From Rhinopithecus roxellana (Eukaryota; Chordata; Mammalia; Primates; Cercopithecidae): DNA of 64,000 bases. The notes beneath the pieces are model-generated. The model was not told the DNA's origin, ran no database searches, and worked only from the letters and a program-made list of their open reading frames with translations. Below are positions 62,661 through 64,000 of the stretch, piece by piece. Where the stretch lies: the NCBI RefSeq assembly GCF_007565055.1, contig NC_044558.1:83707444-83771443 (forward strand), written 5' to 3'. Every line of letters starts with the position of its first letter. The first letter of the stretch is position 1. Both the position numbers and the translations under genes were made by a program.

Positions 62661-62795
62661 AAGACAGGTGCAGTGGCTCACACCTATAATCCTGGCACTT
62701 TGGGAGGCCAAGGCCAGAGGATTGCTTGAGCCCAGGAGTTCAAGACCAGCTTGGGAAACATAGTGAGACACCATTTCTATAAAAATTTAAAAATT
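62661..62795 (+). mobile_element. Alu left monomer
   Basis: 'acaggtgcagtggctcacac' to 'accatttctataaaaattta'. Confidence 0.8.
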
Positions 62796-63116
62796 GGCCG
62801 GATACAGGTGGCTCACGCCTGTAATCCCAGCACTTTGAAAGGCCGAGGCGGGCAGATCACTTCAGGTTAGGAGTTTGAGACCAGCCTGGCTGACATGGTG
62901 AAACCCCGTCTCTACTAAAAATACAAACATTAGCCGGGTGTGGTGGCATTTGCCTGTAATCCCAGCTACTCAGGAGACTGAGGCAAGAGAATAGCTTGAA
63001 CCCAGGAGGCAGAGGTTGCTGTAACCGAGAACCCGCCACTGCACTCCAGCCTGGGCGACAGAGCGAGACTCTGTCTCATAAAATAAAATAAAATAATTAA
63101 AATAAAATAAAATAAA
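62796..63116 (+). mobile_element. AluS
   Basis: 'ggccggatacaggtggctca' start with an (AAAAT)n tail. Confidence 0.88.
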
Positions 63117-63123
63117 AGATAGG

Positions 63124-63314
63124 GTTTCATCTCTTCTAATAATAAAAAACTAGCTGGATATGGTGGCACACAGCTGTAGTCCCAGCTACTCACAAGGCTG
63201 AGGCATGAGAATCCCTTGAACCTGGGAAGCAGAGGTTGCAGTGAGCCGAAACCATGCCATTGCATTCCAGCCTGGGCAACAGAGAGAGACTCTGTCTCAA
63301 AAAAAATTTAAAAA
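63124..63314 (+). mobile_element. Alu right half
   Basis: 'catctcttctaataataaaa' through 'agagactctgtctcaaaaaa'. Confidence 0.83.
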
Positions 63315-63625
63315 GGCCAGGCGTGGTGGCTCATGTCTAGAATCCCAGCACTTTGGGAGGCCGAGGCGGGCAGATCACTTGAGGTCAGGAGTTGCAGACC
63401 AGCCTGGCCAGCATGGTGAAACCCCATCTCTACTAAAAATACAAAAAATTTAGCCGGGCATGGTGGTGCATGTCTATAGTCCCAGCTACCTGAGAGGCTG
63501 AGGTGGGAGAATGGCTTGAACCCAGGAGGCAGAGGTTGCAGTGAGCCAAGATTGCACCACTGCACTCCAGCCTGGGCGACACAGCAAGACTCTGTCTCAA
63601 AAAAAAAAAAAGAAAAGAAAAAAGA
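63315..63625 (+). mobile_element. AluS
   Basis: 'ggccaggcgtggtggctcat' start, AAAAG tail. Confidence 0.9.
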
Positions 63626-63630
63626 AAAAG

Positions 63631-63935
63631 ACCAGGCGCAGTGGCTCATGCCTGTAATCCCAGCACTTTGGGAAGCAGAGGCGGGCAGATCCCCTGAGGT
63701 CAGGAGTTCAAGACCAGCATGATCAACATGGAGAAATCCCATCTCCACTAAAAATACAAAATTAGCCGGGTGTGGTGGCACATGCCTGTAATCCCAGTAA
63801 TCCCTACTCGGGAGGCTGAGGCAGGAGAATCGCTTGAACCCGGTAGGCGGAGGTTGCAGTGAGCCAAGATCGTGCCATTGCACTCCAGCCTGGGCAACAG
63901 GAGCAAAACTCTGTATCAAGAAAAAAAAGAAAAGA
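63631..63935 (+). mobile_element. AluS
   Basis: 'accaggcgcagtggctcatg' start; small duplication 'taatcccagtaatccc' at 63790. Confidence 0.89.
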
Positions 63936-63943
63936 AAATAATT

Positions 63944-64000
63944 TTTATTTTTTTTTTGAGACGGAGTCTTACTCTGTTGCCCAGGCTGGAGCGCAGTGGC
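63944..64000 (-). mobile_element. Alu cut by the window end
   Basis: T-run then 'gagacggagtcttactctgt'. Only the first 57 bp are visible. Confidence 0.88.

Overview
This is nuclear DNA from a catarrhine primate, most likely an Old World monkey. It is packed with Alu elements (about 110 full or partial copies in 64 kb). Several of the youngest carry the AluY variant pattern typical of cercopithecoids (AluYRa type: 'caagcctgtaat' near the start, 'actagccgggcgaggtgg' at the second arm, 'gtaaacccgggagg', 'gagatccggccactgc'). The single-copy genes match the human 12q24.31 neighbourhood.

Layout. Positions 1-7079 hold the first two coding exons of PSMD9 (26S proteasome assembly chaperone) on the minus strand; the rest of that gene lies beyond the left edge. 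Its first exon sits in a CpG-rich, TATA-less segment (about 6830-7330) with ETS and E-box motifs, which probably also starts a long, alternatively spliced HPD transcript on the plus strand. From 7.3 to 38.3 kb there is no proximal coding exon of either gene. This stretch is Alus, MIR, L2, L1 and MLT1 remnants, plus an intact-looking RPL35 processed retrocopy at 30238-30716. The main HPD promoter is at about 38300-38395. All 14 coding exons of HPD (4-hydroxyphenylpyruvate dioxygenase, tyrosine catabolism) follow on the plus strand between 38396 and 58553. They join to a 393-residue protein with all three iron ligands (H183, H266, E349) and consensus GT-AG introns. An ATTAAA poly(A) signal lies at 58766. 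From 58.8 to 64 kb I see only intergenic repeats.

Repeat architecture is the main structural interest: L2 containing L1 containing Alu containing Alu in HPD intron 12; two places where three Alus are stacked at one re-used target site; a diverged 1-kb local duplication at 8.5-10.1 versus 12.2-13.2 kb; a 0.3-kb tandem duplication at 45.7-46.1 kb; a chimeric Alu insertion at 44.46 kb; and several AluY insertions with clean target-site duplications that could serve as lineage markers.

I found no sign of a novel multi-gene system. Nearly all long open frames are Alu translations or exon read-through. Repeat boundaries were read by eye and may be off by about 5-20 bases; subfamily names are approximate.
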